Part shown: positions 8,284 through 11,105 of the stretch, piece after piece | Numbering within the stretch: the first letter of the stretch is position 1 | Layout of the letters: every line of letters begins with the position of its first letter | Assembly: GCA_039545355.1 (NCBI GenBank) | Contig: BCJJ01000131.1 | Span: 1 to 11,105 of the forward strand | Direction: 5' to 3' | Source: Trichosporon coremiiforme | Taxonomy: Eukaryota; Basidiomycota; Tremellomycetes; Trichosporonales; Trichosporonaceae | DNA length: 11,105 bases | Notes under the pieces: generated by a model | What the model was told of the DNA's origin: nothing | Database searches by the model: none | Seen by the model: the letters and a program-made list of their open reading frames with translations, nothing else | Position numbers and translations under genes: made by a program

Positions 8284-10807
8284 ATGTCGGTCACCTTCTC
8301 CTCCCCAAACCTCGTAGCCACATACGAGGCAGTCGTCAACTCCTCCGCAGACTACGACTGGGCCATCTTCAACCAGTCCGGCAATGAACTCAAGGTTCAA
8401 GCCACGGGCTCTGGCCTCGAAGACCTGTCCGACGAGTTCATGGATGGCCGGTGAGTTCCCCTATCGCAACTCCTATCGCTGACTCTCAGTATCCAGTATG
8501 GATTCGCTCGTGTCGAGGACCCTGCCGTGAGCTCTCCCTTCTGTTTGGTTAGCTAACGAGACAGCGTAAGCTCGACCGCTTTGTTCTCATCGCTTGGTGC
8601 GGTGAGGGTGTCCCCGAGTCCAAAAAGGGACTCTTCCGTGAGTTGCTCCGAAACGAAGTGAACTAACTCCCGCCAGACACGAATCTCGACCAGGTTCAGA
8701 ACAAGTTCTTGAAGGGCGCCCACATCGTCCTCCAGGCGCGCAATGACGTGAGTTGAGGGGCGCATTTCTGTCAACTGACGACAGCTCGATGTCACTCCCG
8801 AGCTCATCATGAAGCGTATCCAGGAGAGCTCCGGCTCGAAGTACACGACGCAGGCCTCTGGCGCCGCTGCCACCGGCGGATTTGCTCCCAAGCCTGTCCC
8901 TGCTTCGTACCGCCCGAGCCAGGGCCTTGGTGGCTCCCAAGGCAAGGTGAGACAGCTGGCATATCTGTTCCGACCTTAGCTGACATCACAGCCGTCCTCT
9001 GCGTCCAGCCCTCCTCCCCCTCCCGCGGCTACGCGCCCGACACCGTCTGTGCCCGCTGCGTCGAAGCCCGCCCTCCCCACGGGCTCGCGGCCCCCTCCCA
9101 TGCCTAGCGCGCCCCGTCCCACCGTTTCGGCTCCGAGGGCACCTTCGCCTCCCCCGTCGCCCCCCGCTCCCAAGGCCGAGGAGCCCCCCAAGCCTGCTGC
9201 CGAGGACCGCATCGGCAAGGTCGGCACCACCTACGAGCCGGTGAAGCTTAGTGTCGGCAAGCTTAGCAACCGCTGGAACCCCGCCGGCAACAAAGACGAC
9301 AACGAGGAGGACGCCGCTTCCTCTACTGGTCCCAGCCTGAAGGAGCGCATGGCCGCTTTCTCTGGCGGCGCCTCACAGCCTGCTTCGTCGGCGCCCAAGC
9401 CCAGCGGACAGAAGCTCACCTGGTCTGAGCGCCAGGCCCTCGCCAAGAAGCAGCAGGAAGAGGAGGAGGAGCGCAGCCGTGCTGCCAGTGCTAACCGTGA
9501 GCTTTCCGACATCAACCACAGCTAACATCAGTTGCCAAGCCGACGTCGAGCTTCCAGCGTCCCTCGTTCGGCTCCAGCACGCCTCGCCCAACCCCTCCCG
9601 CTCCCTCGGCTCCTTCGCCTCAGCGCTCGCCCTCGCCTCCCCCGGCTCCCGCTGCGCCGGCTCCTCCCCCCGCTCCTCCCGCTGCGAACCGCCAGGTCCC
9701 TCCCCGTCCCGCCGACTCGGACTCGGAGAAGGAGGATGACGACGACTGGGAGGCTCCCGCCGCCCCCGCTCCTCCTCCCCCTCCTCCTGCCGCTTCACGC
9801 CCCGTTCCCTCCGCTGCCTCGGCACCTTCTCCTCCATCGCCGCCTCCCGCCCCCGCCGCGCCTGCGCCGCCAGCGGCTAACCGCTCCATCCCTCCCCGTC
9901 CCGTCGACTCAGATGAGGAGGAGGACGATGATGACTGGGAGGCGCCCCCGGTCCCCGCGGCGTCGCGCCCGCCTCCCATGCCCTCTCGCCCGGCTGCCGC
10001 TGAGCCCGCTCCCGCTGCGGCCGCGCCTCCCCCGCCTCCGCCTCCTCCCCCTCCCCCTCCTCCTCCCGGAGGTGATGTGAGTTACGATTTGATGACGTCC
10101 AAACTGACAAGCAGGTCGAGGAGCTGAGCCGCCTCAAGTCCGAGCTCACGCTCGACGACAAGCCTCCCGTGGCCCCGGCCCCTCCTCCTCTCCCCAGCAG
10201 TTCCCGGCCCGGTGTCAGTGCCGCTACTGCTGGCGCCGCCGGAGCTGCCGGTCTCGGCGCCGCCGCCGCGGCTGCTGCGGGTGGCCACGACTCGGAGCCC
10301 GAGGACGAGCCCGAGCCCGCCAAGCCCGCTCCCTCGAGTGCGGCGGACGGCACGACCGCGCGCGCGCTCTACGACTACGAGGCAGCCGAGGAGGGCGAGA
10401 TCGGGTTCGCCGAGGACGAGATTCTGACGAACATCGATCAAATCGACGAGGGCTGGTGGCAGGGCACGAACGCGAAGGGCGAGTCTGGTCTTTTCCCCTC
10501 CAACTACTGCGAGCTCATCGAGGGTTCTTCCGCTCCTGAAGCCGCTGCGCCTCCTCCCCCTCCCCCTCCCCCCGCTCCTCCTGCGCCTCCCGCCCCTGCG
10601 GCCGGAGCGGACGAAGGCGAAGTCATGGTCGCCGCTTATGACTATGACGCGGCCGAGGACAACGAGCTCTCCTTCCGTGAAGGCGACAAGATCACCAACA
10701 TTGACAAGGTCGACGAGGACTGGTGGCAGGGCGTGTGTAATGGCGCCGAGGGCCTGTTCCCGGCCGCGTACGTCATGACTGCGGAGGAGTATGCCGCCCA
10801 GGGATAG
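8284..10807 (+). CDS. ABP1: Actin-binding protein Abp1 (drebrin-like: ADF-H, acidic motifs, two SH3)
   Basis: Eight exons (8284-8450, 8490-8526, 8565-8637, 8677-8747, 8785-8946, 8992-9496, 9532-10076, 10115-10807) encode 750 residues. An ADF-homology domain occupies about 1-135 and includes [12 protein letters not shown], the F-actin-binding module of drebrin/Abp1 proteins. A linker follows with [13 protein letters not shown] (from 244) and a charged helix starting [14 protein letters not shown] (312-325), both typical of fungal Abp1. A long proline/alanine-rich segment then carries two acidic motifs centred on Trp411 and Trp474 (DDDDWEAP); in budding yeast such motifs bind and activate Arp2/3. 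Exon 7 contains no start codon of its own and is recognised by frame continuity. The C terminus holds two SH3 domains, at about 602-657 ([16 protein letters not shown]) and 690-745 ([16 protein letters not shown]). Budding-yeast Abp1 has one SH3. The role is at cortical actin patches in endocytosis, recruiting partners through the SH3 domains. Start context is cacaccATG. Confidence 0.95.
9681..9947 (+). repeat. ABP1: Duplicated acidic-motif unit within ABP1
   Basis: Residues 389-414 (9681-9758) and 453-477 (9873-9947) share the order AANR, PPRP, DSD, acidic run, DDDDWEAP. The offset is 64 residues at the start and 63 at the Trp because the first copy has one extra residue in its acidic run. 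The nucleotide sequences are also similar, including ccgtccc and gactgggaggc, which points to an internal duplication of a proline-rich and acidic module. Confidence 0.75.
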
Positions 10808-11029
10808 TAGGCGGGGCGAACTGTCCATGTCATCACCATGACCCTGTAAGATGACCCACACACGACACGTAGAAAAAGCAAAAGCAGTACCATATCTCAT
10901 AACGGAGAGCTGGATTAGAAGACAAGGAAATGAATCGAATCACGATATGCTCGTATGCTCGTATGCACGAGGGGTAGTGGGGAAGGAGGCGAGAGGACGG
11001 ACGTCAGAGAGTTAAACTAGGGTCACAGG
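10808..11029 (+). other. 3' flank of ABP1
   Basis: No gene is seen here. TGTAAG at 10845-10850 is a possible UGUA-type 3' processing element. A short A-rich stretch follows near 10870. At 10947-10970 an 8-bp unit (atgctcgt) occurs twice plus a diverged third copy. Overlapping it, a 5-bp dyad ctcgt/acgag with a 4-nt loop (10958-10971) could form a small hairpin. Confidence 0.4.
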
Positions 11030-11105
11030 TTAAGTCGAACGGATGCGCACGGTCCCGTCATCGTCAACCTCGCCGTGGCTCATGTTCTGATCCATAACTC
11101 ATGCA
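11030..11105 (-). CDS. Possible C-terminal end of a minus-strand gene cut by the window edge
   Basis: Reading leftwards, one frame ends at TAA (11030-11032) and is open back to an ATG at 11095, with hydrophilic residues ending GTVRIRST. A TGA interrupts the same frame a few codons further upstream, so an intron would have to end within this stretch, and no good branch point is visible. Another minus frame is open from the edge to a TGA at 11064-11066. The family is not recognisable. Treat as tentative. Confidence 0.2.

Noticed and set aside
8992..10076. CRISPR-like or satellite repeats in the C-rich stretch
   Set aside because: The repetitiveness comes from Pro/Ala codons in the Abp1 linker; there are no spaced identical repeats, and the organism is eukaryotic.
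9532..10080. A 182-codon open frame, Pro/Arg/Leu-rich, on the plus strand over ABP1 exon 7
   Set aside because: It is the shifted reading of a proline/alanine-coding exon. The true frame continues from exon 6 through both DDDDW motifs and joins exon 8 in phase.
10082..10900. A 272-codon minus-strand open frame under the ABP1 SH3 domains
   Set aside because: The plus strand encodes two clear SH3 domains. The reverse frame is Arg/Gly/Leu low complexity from GC-rich codons and has no recognisable domain.

Overview
The window looks like nuclear DNA of a GC-rich basidiomycete yeast. Its genes are split by many tiny introns, mostly 33 to 45 nt, with GTGAGY or GTAAGY donors and a CTGAC or CTAAC branch point almost touching the acceptor AG. 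The protein families (REEP/HVA22, a fungal paladin-like phosphatase, Abp1) and the intron style suggest Tremellomycetes, perhaps Trichosporonales. The order-level placement is inference. No transposons, CRISPR arrays or RNA genes were recognised.

Layout: positions 1-950 are non-coding as far as I can tell, apart from a 9-bp tandem repeat at the left edge. At 951-2627 (+), five exons encode a REEP1-4/HVA22-type ER-shaping membrane protein of 310 residues. At 2768-7918 (-), convergent with it, 16 exons encode a 1423-residue paladin-like protein with three PTP-like phytase repeats. Its middle repeat has Asp in place of the catalytic Cys. A 365-bp interval (7919-8283) separates it from the divergent gene at 8284-10807 (+), where eight exons encode a 750-residue actin-patch protein Abp1 (ADF-H domain, proline-rich linker with two acidic DDDDW motifs, two SH3 domains). 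Positions 10808-11029 are 3' flank. The right edge may hold the last codons of a minus-strand gene.

All exon models were built by hand. Every junction keeps frame and the totals divide exactly (933, 4272 and 2253 nt including stops), which is strong internal support. The least certain point is the 5' end of the REEP gene, where a 220-nt first intron is inferred.

Functionally the three proteins share a membrane and endocytosis theme: ER membrane curvature, phosphoinositide or inositol-phosphate hydrolysis, and Arp2/3-linked cortical actin. The head-to-head paladin/ABP1 pair is the most suggestive arrangement. The window is otherwise ordinary housekeeping gene space. The items most worth a second look are the Cys-to-Asp pseudo-active site, a stopless 180-nt intron of 60 codons in the third phosphatase repeat, and an alternative in-frame start inside the first REEP intron.
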